Below, piece by piece: positions 1 to 10,014 of a stretch of DNA of 64,000 bases (position 1 is its first letter; the number at the start of each line of letters is the position of its first letter). The stretch is from the NCBI GenBank assembly GCA_023213395.1, contig CM041465.1:102865741-102929740 (forward strand), in the 5' to 3' direction. The notes under the pieces are model-generated. The model had not been told where the DNA came from, made no database searches, and saw only the letters and a program-made list of their open reading frames with translations. The DNA comes from Cycas panzhihuaensis. Its lineage: Eukaryota; Cycadophyta. The translations under genes and the position numbers were made by a program.

Positions 1-681
1 AAAAAACAAGTTGCAGACGTTCTAGGTCGTACAATGGTACGGATTTTTGTACGATACAGAAGGTGTACGGATGAAGGCAAACTATACCTCAAAAGAAAGC
101 TAGTGACGAGAGGATTCCAAATCTGAAATTATTTTTCTAAGACAGCCCCTAGTTTGGGAGAAAAACAGTCTGAAAAGCAATCTTGGCGGCTAGGTTTTTT
201 TGAGAAAATGCTCATATCAATCAAATCACTCATTTAAATCGGTCAAAATCAGTCACAATGGGGGCGTACAGAGTATACAGAGAGTTTATGAACGTTTTCA
301 GAGAGAAAATCAAGAGAAAACTGAGGATTTTGGGTACCTGTGTCTCAAGACCCATGCCCTTCTGAAAACTGGATAAAACCCCTTCAAAACGGCTCCTGAT
401 GACTTCGTGCCAATAGAGAAAGATGACGAGGATGGTCTGATCTACCTTCTGGCCAAATTTCAGCTCATTCTAAGCACTTCAATTTTTTGTTTATACGGTT
501 CCGTACTGTGTCCGTACACAGCCAAAATTCTTCTCTCCTTTGTTTTGATTACGGGTGGGCTTTCGGTGCCTCCTTCTTGCCTTCCGAACTTCTTCGTCTT
601 TCACGATTATTCTACCTCTATCTTGCTTGGACACAACTTGAATCACTGGCACAACCCTCTCTCAATCAGACAGGATGACCT

Positions 682-693
682 GCTCTGATACCA
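682..693 (-). other. Primer-binding site of element Q
   Basis: GCTCTGATACCA on the plus strand is the exact reverse complement of TGGTATCAGAGC, the copia primer site complementary to initiator-Met tRNA. It directly abuts the TG that begins the LTR on the plus strand, which fixes the element's orientation as minus. Confidence 0.85.
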
Positions 694-892
694 TGATAGA
701 ATTCTAAGACACAGATGAACAAAACTGAATGGTTCAATGCTTATTGATCAACTAAATGGAAATTTATACAAGTTGGAGTTGTAACTCCTTTGGAACTAAA
801 TGTAACCACTACATGTCTAACTGACACGTGTCCAAGTGGTGAGTGTCTTAAGTTACATACAAAGTGGGTCTCTAGATAAAACATTATATCCA
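694..892 (-). repeat. 5' LTR of element Q
   Basis: It starts TGATAGAATTCTAAGACAC on the plus strand and ends near the phrase AAAACATTATATCC. It is related to the LTR of N (3809-4018), which has the same order of blocks and ends AAAACATTATATCTTAACA. The terminal CA is degraded, so the right boundary is uncertain by several bases. Confidence 0.6.
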
Positions 893-1056
893 ATTTGAGT
901 TCAGTCCTATGGAGATGAGTGAAGAGCAAGTTGAGGCACCCCTCCAGGTGAAATTTCATCAAATATCAAGAAAAAAAAAAAATAGCGATCTTGGTGTATG
1001 CGGCCTGTCCGTCTGATCGTCAAATGCTTCTCCAGACAAGATTTAGACCTAACCTT

Positions 1057-1068
1057 GCTCCGATACCA
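1057..1068 (-). other. Primer-binding site of element R
   Basis: GCTCCGATACCA differs by one base from the reverse complement of TGGTATCAGAGC and touches the LTR start TG at 1069. Confidence 0.75.
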
Positions 1069-1253
1069 TGTAAGATTGAAGCTACAATGGCAGATGAAGA
1101 ATGCTTGATCATATTATTGAGAGTATATGAGTATATATATACAATTAGGGTTTATAACCCTCTGGAACTACTTTGTAACCGATACATAACATAATGACAC
1201 ATGTTATTAACGTGTCATTAATATACAAAAGGGTTAGACATTATATTCTAACA
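1069..1253 (-). repeat. 5' LTR of element R
   Basis: It runs TGTAAGATTG to ATTCTAACA, 185 bp. The TGT/ACA ends and internal blocks relate it to the LTRs of N and Q (shared GTAACCGATACAT-like and ACATTATAT-like blocks). GCGAG after it would be half of a target-site duplication whose partner is out of the window. Confidence 0.65.
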
Positions 1254-2330
1254 GCGAGTCATCTCCAAAATAGTTCTATTTTGTCGTTCGTCTACCCCAT
1301 TGGATTGAGATGTGTAGGGAGTCATAAATTGTCTGCATATTCCGTAAACTGCGTAAATTCAAGAATTCCTTCGAAATGTATTCTCCTCCACCATCCGATC
1401 TAATACATTTTATTTTTTACCATGATTCCAACTCAACTTCAACCTTAAATTCTTTGAATGCTTCAAAGACCTCGAATTTATTGTAGAGAAAATAAACCCA
1501 CACTTCTTAGAAAAATCATCAATGAACGTTAAGAAATATCTGGAGCCATTGATTGAATGAGGAGTAAGACATCCACATAGGTCTGTATGTATCAATTCTA
1601 GTTTATTCTGAGCTCGCCATTCATTTTTTTTAAAAGAAGACGGTGTTGTTTCCCAAGTTCATAGCCTTTGCAAATAAAATGATCAGATGTAACATTGAGA
1701 AGTCCATCAACCATACTTATTTTATGCATCATTTCTAATTTGTCTAAAGAGATGTGCCCATACTTCAAATGCCACAATTTATTATTAATGTCAAAATTTG
1801 CAACAATGTATAACTTTACATCCTTTTTTGGAATTATAGGATTAGAAAGTAACCTGTATAGGTCATTACTTTCTATCCCTTTAGCAATCACAGCACCATT
1901 ATTCTTCGTATCTAAGATATAGCAGTACCCTTCCTCGTCAAATATAGTTCTCAGTCTTTTCTTTCTGAGCTGAGAGACAAAGAGGAGGTTCTTTTTTAGC
2001 CTTGGTATAAAAAGTACATTTCCAATTTTCTACACATTATGCTTTAATTTGATAGCTACGGTCATGATTCCTTTAATATTTAGCAGATACTTGTCCCCAA
2101 GTTCAACAGATTTGTTGGGGAAAATAAGGTTTAAGTGACTCAAACCAATCTTCCCAACTTGTCATGTGTTGTGAGGCTCTGGAGTCTATGTACCATATAT
2201 CTTCATCTTCTAGGCTAGTAGTAAGAGCGATAATGAAGGTTGTCTCCTCTTCATCCTCATCTATTTATTCCTTGTTGTAGTTTCTGATATGTCGCTTCCC
2301 TCTTAGGATTTCAGCTCTCCTTTGTGTGCG
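1254..2330 (-). pseudogene. pol: N integrase core and protease, degraded
   Basis: On the minus strand, the stretch near 2140-2215 gives a copia protease motif IDSRASQHM, where the family has D-S-G. The glycine after the catalytic aspartate is now arginine. Near 1598-1891 the frame holds LWHLKYGHISLDKLE, the zinc-binding His pair of the integrase N-terminus, followed by a degraded Cys pair. IHTDLCG near 1590 carries the first catalytic Asp and SDGGGEYISKEF near 1360-1400 the second. SNGVDERQNRTILEMTR at the left edge carries the catalytic Glu and is cut by R. Stops and frameshifts separate these blocks. It acted, when intact, in the virus-like particle (protease) and on genomic target DNA (integrase). 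Confidence 0.75.
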
Positions 2331-3182
2331 CTAATAGGGATAGTGCTCGGGCTGCCCACAATGATAACATACATCAAATGCCCTACAGTTGCTAGAGAAG
2401 TGACCAAGCTTCCCATAATTAAAATAGACCCTTGCATCTCTTGGAGGATTTGAGTGTTCCCGTCCTATGCTTTCTTGCCACCTTCCTTGGGATGGACCTC
2501 TGAATTTTGGAGTTCGTCCACATCCACGAGATTGACCTCGACCTCTAGGTCCTATATTTAGTTTTGTCACAAAGGCATCTTCTATTTCAGCTACATCTTT
2601 ATACTGTTTGTTCCTTTGCTCCTGTCTTAACAATAACCCAGTTAGAGCATCAAGAGACATTGTGCTAATTTGATTATTGTTGGTTATTGTATTAACTGTG
2701 ACATCGAACGATTTTGGCAGCTTGCTTGCTATCATCTCTACAACTTCTTGTTTTGTAATGCTTGCTCCTACACTCAGGCCGTTTCTAACTGAGATGACTT
2801 TGTGTATGAACTCTGATATAGTGTCAGTTTCCTTCATGTATAATTCGAACAGTTCTTCTTTGAGTACTATGATCCTGGCCTTATTCTTCTGACTGTACAT
2901 ATTCTTAAACATGCTCCAGATTGCAGAGGATGAATTTAATTTTTCCACATAGATAAGGAGAGGATCAGAAACGAAGAGCTTTAATACAATTACCTCTGTG
3001 TTATCTCTTTCTTCCCAACTAGTTAGGGCAAACCTAGCTACAGCTAGTTTTGCTTCAGAACCTATGACAATTGTCTAGACATTTTTTGGCCTTAACAAGG
3101 TCTCTACCTTGATTTTCCATACGTGAGAGTTGGTATCTGTCAGTTTGTCATGATTAGCTAGGGCCAAGATTGAGGAAGCCAT
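2331..3182 (-). pseudogene. gag: N gag, two zinc knuckles, inactivated
   Basis: The reading begins MASSILALANHDKLTDTN at an ATG on the minus strand (3182) and has one stop before a 205-codon open stretch. The middle holds the UBN2-type gag core: FIHKVISVRNGL, then KLPKSFDVTVNTI. An RG-rich basic stretch follows (PRGRGQSRGCGR). The C-terminus held two zinc knuckles. The first reads YFNYGKLGHFSSNC, so two of its Cys are replaced by Tyr and Asn/Tyr; the second reads CYHCGQPEHYPY and lacks its last Cys. The same two-knuckle design occurs in C. Gag packages element RNA into cytoplasmic particles. Nucleic-acid binding would be impaired here. Confidence 0.8.
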
Positions 3183-3808
3183 TTTATAACAACAATAGCA
3201 GAGAAATCTGAATTTGGCTGTACAATTTTACGAATTTCTGTACAAAAATGAAGGTGTACAGACAAGTACAATGTGTACCTCAAAATGAAATACTTTTCAC
3301 AAGGGTTCTAGATCTGAGATAATTTTTCAGAGACGACTTCTAGTTTGTGAGAAAACTAGCTCGAAATCTCTAGATGGGTGGCTAGGGTTTTTCAAAAAAT
3401 TGCTTCAAACTTTTGAAATCTTCAATCAATCTCTTCGAAAGAGGATTCAAAGAATAGCATCACTAAAACACAGAGTTTACAAGTGATTTTACCTGGATTA
3501 ATACAGGATTCTAATTGAAAACTATGATTGAGTGCTCAAACCTGTGCAGACTAGTAAATGGCCAAAAACTGTCTCAAAACGATCTCAAACGTCTCTGTGC
3601 CAGTTGACAAAAGTAATGTATGTACCAAGATCTATCTACTAAGCAAGTTTCATTAAATTCTAAGTACTCTCAAATTCCTCCATCCATATAGGTCCATACG
3701 AAATTGATTTCTGCAATCTTCTCGATCTTCTAGTGATCTTAATTTCCCTCTTCTTCAATGGTTGTTTTAACCTCTCTCAGGCAGGCAGATCGACCTACTC
3801 TGTTACCA
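3183..3808 (-). other. N leader and primer-binding site
   Basis: Non-coding leader between LTR and gag. It is similar along its length to 1-690 (leader of Q). The primer site at 3797-3808 reads ACTCTGTTACCA on the plus strand, a two-mismatch form of the reverse complement of TGGTATCAGAGC. Confidence 0.7.
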
Positions 3809-4018
3809 TGTCAAACTTTAGACTCAGATGGATGAGAATGACTTGATTAATGTGTTATGAGGGAGATAATCTCCTTAAATATACATGAGTAGATGTAATC
3901 GATACATGTACAAATGACATGTGTCAAACAAGTGTCTAAGTTATATCAGGAATTACATAAAGAGGGATTAAGACATCACCCACAAGATACCCTTAGGATA
4001 AAACATTATATCTTAACA
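3809..4018 (-). repeat. 5' LTR of element N
   Basis: 210 bp, TGTCAAACTTTAGAC to TATATCTTAACA, with TG/CA ends. It is related to the LTRs of Q and R. Gag of element C begins on the next base. Confidence 0.75.
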
Positions 4019-4709
4019 TGTAGGAGATACTTTAATGAGTCACATTGGCTCTGTCACCTCTTCTTCAGAAGCTTAGAAGATCCTAGCCTCATTATACAGT
4101 TAAAAATATGAGGCACACATAATTTCCCTCAAAGAACAACTAGACAGAGTCAACCTTAAAGAAGGAAAGAAAGTGTCAGATTTTATAACCAAGATTATTG
4201 AAATCAAAAATGGCTTAATCTCTGTAGGTGACACTTTACCTGACTTTGAACTTGTTCGTTTAACTTTAAATAAATTACCAAAATCATTCGATACCATGGT
4301 AAATACACTCACCATAAGAGGACATACAGCAAACATGTTATTTGACACATTAATAGGTAATATGATGCAACAAGAGTAGAGGAACAAGAGATATGAAGAA
4401 GACACTGACATCGACAAAGCATTTGTATCCAAGTTGAGCCGAGAGGGCAGAGGATGATCCAAAAACATAATGACAGGACACAACAAAAATACCAGAGGAT
4501 GGATTAAATTTCCAGCCAGATCATCTTGGTCTCCAAAAGGACGAGGAAGAACTCCATGGAGATCAAAAGGAAAAGGCAGACCAAGAGAATCCAAAGAATG
4601 TTTTCATTGTGGGAGGTATGGTCACTTGTCCAATGAATGTAGGATAAGAAATTTACAAACTTCTTGTTATTGTGGAAACGTAGGACACTCTTCCAACTGC
4701 TGCCCATAA
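4019..4709 (+). pseudogene. gag: C gag (5'-truncated by N), two zinc knuckles
   Basis: Translation from the N boundary gives KILASLYS, a stop, then KYEAHIISLKEQLDRVNL, the gag core. KVSDFITKIIEIKNGL and KLPKSFDTMVNTL follow. A stop near 4377 interrupts the frame after MMQQE. A basic region (GRGRTPWRSKGKGRPRESK) precedes a complete CCHC knuckle CFHCGRYGHLSNEC and a second one, CYCGNVGHSSNC, whose first Cys is lost. The N-terminus is missing because N is inserted there. The domain order matches gag of N. Confidence 0.8.
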
Positions 4710-4810
4710 AAGCAAGCAGATATTCAAAGAAGGAAGAGAGTAGAAGGAAACTATAGCTAAGAATAGGAAGGAGAAGAGGAAGAAACTGCATTTATCACGG
4801 CTCTCTCCAT

Positions 4811-6028
4811 ATGCACCAAGAAAAACGATGCCTAATGCATGGATTCAGGAGTGTCAAATCATATAACAAGGAGAAAAAATGGTTTGAAACACTGCAACCA
4901 TACTTCATCAATAAAACTGTGGAGCTTGGCAACAACTTTCGTCTACAAATCAAAGGGAAAGGTACCATTGCTGTCACAATTGATGGAAAAATCAAAAAAA
5001 TTGGAGAAGTGCTATATGTACCTAATTTAAAAATATATCTCCTATCTGTACCCCAATTAAGAAAAAAAGGACTCCAATTTGTCTTTAAAGTAGATGGAAG
5101 TTGTCATATTCATGACATGAAAAACAATGGAGTTGTAATTACAAAAGTTATTGAAATCAGTAATCTCTATAAATTGACCTTAACACTTATGTTGCTTGAT
5201 CATTCTGTAAAGTCTTTTGTTGTTACTAGCACTACTAATGAAATTTGGCATTCAAAGTATGGGCACATTTCAAATAGAAGATTGGAATTACTAAAGAAAT
5301 CTAATATGGTGGATAGTTTACCTGAAATGTCTTTAGAGTCATTTGTATACAACAGTTGTATGATGGGCAAGAAGCATCAAGTTCCTTTCCAACAGAGCCC
5401 ATGGAAAGCCCACAAAAAATTAGAATTAATTCATACTGATTTGTGTGGACCAATAACACCCGACTTGATAAATGGAGCCAGGTGCTTCCTCGCTTTCATC
5501 GATGATTTTTCTAGAAAAACTTGGGTCTACATTCTTTTTAGTAAATCAGAAGTCTTAGATTAGTTCAAAGAATTTAAAACACACATTGAGTTGGAGAGTG
5601 AATGCAAGATCAAGATCCTTCAATCTAGCAGAGGAGGAGAATATAATTCAAAAGATTTATGTCAGTTTTATAAAATAAATGGGATACAGAAATAGCTAAC
5701 TACTCTGTATACACCACAATCAAATAGAGTAGTTGAACGTATAAACCAAACAATAATGAAGATGGCGAAAAGCATGATAAGCAAGAAGGCATTAACAAAA
5801 ACTTACTGGGCAAAAGCAGTCAACACGGCAGTATATCTTATCAACAAAAGCTCCACACAGGCTCTAGATAAGATAACTCCTGAAGAAGCATGGACTAGTA
5901 GAAAACTAAATGTAAGTCATCTTAAAATTTTTGGGAGTAAAGCTTATGTTTACATTCCTGATAATAAAAGAACAAAGCATGATGACAAAAGTATAGAATG
6001 CATAAATCCAAAACATATAAATGCATAG
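4811..6028 (+). pseudogene. pol: C protease and integrase, interrupted by element A
   Basis: Just after 4836 one frame reads MDSGVSNHIT, the intact D-S-G protease motif; the long ORF from 4811 is a neighbouring frame that becomes the true one after a shift, giving LPNLKIYLLSVPQLRKKG-type protease tail. The integrase zinc domain reads IWHSKYGHISNRRLE, then YNSCMMGKKHQ, with the first Cys changed to Tyr. HTDLCGPITPDLINGA holds the first catalytic Asp. The second block reads SSRGGEY where the family has D before RGGEY, so that Asp is lost. VVERINQT keeps the catalytic Glu. The frame continues through AWTSRKLNVSHLKIFGS and stops at the A insertion. A stop lies after SEVLD. Confidence 0.8.
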
Positions 6029-6032
6029 ATCT

Positions 6033-6437
6033 TGTTAGAAATAATCTTTATTAAATCAAATTATAATGTTATCTTTATAAAGTTTAATTATTATGTATTT
6101 AATTAATATATATTAAAAAATCCGTGAAATGGACCGTTTCCATTTCAACAAACTTTACCCTATCTTATCAAATTAATTATTCGAGAATCTATGTATGAAG
6201 TTTGGCTATGTGGGTGATGGTTTCTAGTCACTCTGGCAAGATAAGAGAGAGAGGATGAGATCCTCATATTCACCTGTGCATTCTTTGATTCTTATTATAA
6301 TATTATATCCTATTCTGAGGTGGTTTTTCTTCCCCTGTAGGGGTTTTCCACCTACCAAATTATTGTGCAAATTTGATGATGATGATTGTGTTCAATTTCA
6401 TGAATGTTTGATGTGCACAATTGCCCTCTCTCCATCG
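6033..6437 (+). repeat. 5' LTR of element A
   Basis: It begins TGTTAGAAATAATCTTTATT and ends CTCTCCATCG, directly before the primer site. The copy at 30852 ends CTCACCAACA, so the terminal CA here has decayed to CG. A short stretch near 6090-6120 is absent from the right copy, which explains much of the length difference. Confidence 0.85.
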
Positions 6438-6453
6438 TGGTATCAGAGCAAGG
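6438..6453 (+). other. Primer-binding site of element A
   Basis: TGGTATCAGAGCAAGG, a full-length match to the initiator-Met tRNA primer site, immediately after the LTR. Confidence 0.9.
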
Positions 6454-8153
6454 TTTAGCAGTCAATTCATGAATATATGGACACTTGAAAACAAAGGTTC
6501 TACAAGCACCTGGTGATACACAATTATTTCATCTCTTGGAGCCATTAGCGTAGGCACTGCAAGGAAATCCACAAAGATTGTAATAGCGTTGAATGCCAGT
6601 CTGTCTCAAAATGAAGGCGATCCGTGTACAGAGATAAGGAGATACTCTATCTGAGTAACACATAACCATAAGGGCGGGCATGGAAATGTTACAACATAAC
6701 TGTCTGATCATTCTCGCCATACCCCATTGCTACACTTGCCTTCATTGCATCATGTATTTGCCAGATGCCATTGATATCACAGCCTCTGGACACTATTACA
6801 CCACGCAACCATAACACTAATGAAGGGACGTTATCCTTAGAAGACAAAAGAGATGAAAGACACTAGACCCCAAGCTAACTCGCTACCGATGAGATTGTGG
6901 AGCCCTCATACAAATGCAGAGACGCCTCAATCATGTCGCAGACTACTCGAAGAATCACGCATGCAACCACAACCATGAAGCAGAGAAAAACGCGACGCAA
7001 TCGACTAAATCCATGCAAAGACGCTTATGAGGACGAAGAAACGCCATTACGTGTAGGGACCTCGGACGTTGAGATCACATAAATGCATATGAAGCTGCAA
7101 ATTACAAAAATGAATGAAGAAAATTTTATCATCGTCGCGACCTTGCAATGTCCAAAAAAAATCTAATCAAACCCTAAATAATTGATCAAATGTTTGATCG
7201 ATTTGATATATTTTATTTTATTTTATTTTTTTTTGCATTTGAATGGATTTGAAAAATCTATTAAATCTTATCTAACATTTTTGCGTTTGCAAAAACTATC
7301 AAATCTAGTTAATTGCAATTTCAGGTCTGTAGCCCCCTAGCCCAGTAGCCCCTGATCTTATAGAGCCCCCATATGACCCTAATTCAATTGTAAAAGGGGC
7401 TTAACCTCCTAATTTTTAGCCCCCTCCACATTTCAAAGAAGTTACCTATACTCTTTTTGGCATAACTTCACCATCCGAAGTCAGAATTCAGCTCCGAAAG
7501 TTGGTCGGAATCCTGATTCAGACGTCGTCGATTTGACTGGTCACTCAAGTACTTTTGACATCGTTTTAATGGGGAAAACTTCATGCAAAGTCAACGGAAT
7601 TGACCGCAACTAGTTAAGTACAGGTACGTGACTCAAACTAGCAAATTTCTTTATAATTTTTTAATGTTATTAATTCAATTCAATAGGTTATTAATCATTT
7701 GTTAATTTGGTGAAGCAATCACATAATTTTATCCCTTATTTTTTAATAAGTTCATTCAATCTATTTACAATCAATCTAACTATTACTTTTATATTATTTG
7801 TTACAAATAAACCTATAATTTAAACAATTTTCTTTCAAATATTGATTTAATATTTTAATATATATGCTTGTGAACATAATCTTTAATAATTGCAATCAAT
7901 TCATGGTGTTTTCAAGGGTTAACCCCCCCCATTTATTCACATTTTACGTAACTCATTTATAAAATACTTATGTATCTTTATTTACATTAAATCAATGTTA
8001 TTTCTCTTTAATTTTGAGATTAAAATGTTGTGATTATATTCATATAATATTTGTGGCTTAATTGTTTCAATTCAGAAGCTTATTTTTCTTTATATTCACC
8101 TTATCTTTTCCTTCATCAAAAGAGGATCTCTACATATAGGTTTCTTTCTCAAA
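6454..8153 (+). other. Element A leader (untranslated)
   Basis: About 1.7 kb with no coherent coding frame; the 61-codon ORF at 6897 has no family features. The stretch contains a T/ATTTT-rich run (7201-7235), an 8-base C run near 7925, and at 7459-7533 a motif shared with the leaders of E, F, H and P. The first gag ATG lies at 8154. Confidence 0.6.
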
Positions 8154-8264
8154 ATGGAAATCATGCCAGGGACAACCTCGTCCATCTCAATTCCAGTTTT
8201 AAATGACACAAATTATGTCTACTGGAAAGGCAAACCATTCGACCAACTTAAACAACAAAAGTTC
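8154..8264 (+). pseudogene. gag: A gag N-terminus, truncated
   Basis: The frame from ATG 8154 reads MEIMPGTTSSISIP, then VLNDTNYVYWKGK. This is the start expected of a copia gag, where a short variable stretch precedes the N-Y-x-x-W block. The similarity ends near 8245 and the LTR of stub L begins at 8265. Everything from here to mid-integrase of A is replaced by L and M. Confidence 0.6.
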
Positions 8265-8557
8265 TGAACATACAAACAGGACAACAGAATCTTTAAAACA
8301 CAACAGATCCAAGCAAAATGAATGCACAGGGCACCAGATTTGACGTGGGAAACCCTCTCGAGTGAAAATCCACCAAAATGATATTATATCATAATTTTAA
8401 CAAATTTAAAGTGTATACAATACAATTGACCTTAAATCTATATTTATAGATTCTTAAGTGTGCCAAATAAATAGGTTTACATTTGTCGGCTCATTTCAAT
8501 ATTACATCAACATTATCCACACATTAAACATTAGTCGATATGCAATATATTCTAGCA
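8265..8557 (-). repeat. 3' LTR of stub L
   Basis: 293 bp on the plus strand from TGAACATACAAAC to ATATTCTAGCA. It contains the phrase GTGGGAAACCCTCTCG, also found in the LTRs of J and G (GTGGGAAACCCTTTCG), which suggests relatedness. The boundaries rest on TG/CA ends and the adjoining purine tract. Confidence 0.55.
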
Positions 8558-9146
8558 TTCCCTCTTAATGCAAATGTGGAGTCATGAAGTCTTCCCAAGG
8601 ACTTGATCTATCTTTATCCTTGCCAATAGATCCCCTCTCAGGGATAACCTCTCCCAATATGCACGAACGTTGATGAAGCGATTTTCAGTAAGAGCTTGGT
8701 GAACACATCCTCAAGTTGATCATCACTTGGAAAACTTCTACTTGCATCTTCCCTAATCTAATCTACTCTCGGATGTAATGTTGCTATGCCTCGTATCTGC
8801 AAGATTTCTTTGAATGTGACTCCAATAGTCCCTGCAACCATACAACTCTCTCTCACATTGAAACTTAGTCCATAAAACTCGACCATTTTCTTTTACCTAA
8901 ACTAAGAGATTGAGCCACTTGAGCCATGTAGATCTCCTCTTCAAGTCTCTGTTAAGGAATGCTAATATCTCATTCATATGATATGACCCCCAACTATATG
9001 TAGTTGCTAAAGTAAGGATCACGCAGGCCAATAACATAGAGATCAGTGCATAATGTCTCGTCATACCTTAATCCTTCTTCTTGCTACACATCCTATGTAA
9101 CAAGCTTTGCCAACTTAGAAATCGACCAAGTTCTTTAGGGAGGTAA
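8265..9146 (-). mobile_element. Stub L: copia 3' LTR with fused RNase H and RT fragments
   Basis: On the minus strand this is a 3' end: a purine tract (plus-strand TTCCCTCTTAATG after the LTR) and an LTR at the left, preceded by pieces of pol. The reverse complement near 8680-8760 reads SDDQLEDVFTK, the end of RNase H. Near 8920-8970 it reads a decayed LNRDLEEEIYM, an RT block that normally lies several hundred bases upstream. Most of RT and RNase H between them is therefore deleted. No 5' LTR is present. Confidence 0.6.
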
Positions 9147-9343
9147 TGTAGAGGAAATTCACCCTCTTGCTTTATTGATAATTTGCAAGTCTTTAAATAC
9201 ACCTTCAAGAGTACAGGACAAATGGCAACCGCTTAATGAGATGGTGCCACTTGTCATATTGAAGAAGAAAGGGGAAGATGATACATGACCCTTACTGGGG
9301 ACCTAAATAAAACATTAATAAAGATAAAACATTACCTTTTACA
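9147..9343 (-). repeat. 3' LTR of stub M
   Basis: 197 bp, TGTAGAGGAAATTC to TTACCTTTTACA on the plus strand, followed by CCCCCCCTCTTAATG, the reverse complement of a copia polypurine tract. Short LTR length and ACA end match the N/R/Q group. Confidence 0.65.
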
Positions 9344-9364
9344 CCCCCCCTCTTAATGTTTTAT

Positions 9365-10014
9365 TTATTTAAGTCCTAAATGATTTCTAAGACCAATAAA
9401 TTTTTCTCTGCTAAGAGGTTTGGTAAGAATATCTACAATTTGATTTTCTGATGTACAATGCTGAAGCTCGACTTCTTTGTTCTGGACTTTTTCTCTAATG
9501 AAATGGTGATGTACTTCTATATGTTTGGTTCTTGCATGCAGCACTAGATTCTTTGTCATTTTGATTGTGCTTTGGTTATCACAGAATAACCGAGTTGACA
9601 TTAATTGTTCTTGTCTAAGGTCCTTAAGGAGTTATCTAATCCAAACCCCTTCACATGTTGCATTAATAACTGACTTGTACTCTGCTTCTGTTGAAGATAA
9701 AGCAACTATGTGTTGTTGTTTGCTGCTCCACGAGATTAAAGATGTTCCTAAGAAAAAACAATAACCTAGTGTTGACTTTCTATCTGCTTACATCTCCATT
9801 CATCGAATCATAGTAACCTGTTAGTTGCACATTATTATCCTTTCTATATTCTAGTCCAAGATTCATTGTTCCCTTTAAATACCGCAGAATTTTTTTTGCG
9901 GCATTCCAGTGAGTTATCTTGGGATCTTCCATAAACCTGGAAACTACACCAACTACATAGGATATATTTGGTTGTGTAGCTGTAAGATAAATTAGGCTGC
10001 CAATCAGTTGCCTG
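9365..10014 (-). pseudogene. pol: M RNase H domain, 5'-truncated
   Basis: The C-terminal half is an open stretch: MSTRLFCDNQSTIKMTKN, then ARTKHIEVHHHFIREKV and VDILTKPLSREKF, the standard copia RNase H ending. Further right on the same strand, decayed sequence matches the S-S-x-E-A-E-Y block (near 9690) and the S-R-F/M-x-x-P connection (near 9930). It degrades the RNA strand during reverse transcription. It is broken where it meets the integrase of A. Confidence 0.75.

Larger units (their letters stand above)
1..892 (-). mobile_element. Element Q: Ty1/copia leader plus 5' LTR, cut by window edge
   Basis: Reading the minus strand, this is a 5' LTR, a primer-binding site and then a leader that leaves the window at position 1. 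The leader resembles that of element N (about 3210-3790): both hold the same run of phrases, including a repeated GTAC-rich stretch and a block near 190-205 matching one near 3385-3400. Q's gag would lie left of the window. Its LTR abuts leader sequence of element R, so Q is inserted in R. No coding sequence is supported inside; the short ORFs here are chance. Confidence 0.7.
893..1253 (-). mobile_element. Element R: copia leader fragment plus 5' LTR
   Basis: A short leader (893-1056) with a 13-base A run is followed by a primer site and an LTR. The body of R must lie to the left, separated by Q. The right LTR edge falls exactly within the integrase reading frame of N, so R is inserted in N. 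No 3' LTR lies in the window. Confidence 0.6.
1254..4018 (-). mobile_element. Element N: Ty1/copia, 5' half (LTR, leader, gag, PR, IN)
   Basis: On the minus strand the order is LTR, primer site, 614-bp leader, gag, protease and integrase. It is cut within integrase by R. RT, RNase H and the 3' LTR should lie left of the window. The 5' LTR ends at 4018 beside gag sequence of C, so N sits inside C. Confidence 0.75.
9147..10014 (-). mobile_element. Stub M: copia 3' LTR plus RNase H
   Basis: A second minus-strand 3' stub directly beside L: LTR, C-rich tract (purine tract in sense), then RNase H up to the RT/RNase H connection, where it breaks into the integrase of A near 10014. L and M lie in the same orientation with no intervening 5' ends. 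Confidence 0.65.

Noticed and set aside
682-693. tRNA gene traces at TGGTATCAGAGC sites
   Set aside because: Only the 12-16 bases complementary to a tRNA 3' end are present, always next to an LTR; no cloverleaf surrounds them. They are primer sites.
4100-4594. 164-codon ORF on the minus strand
   Set aside because: Antisense to gag of C, whose sense frame carries the family motifs and zinc knuckles.
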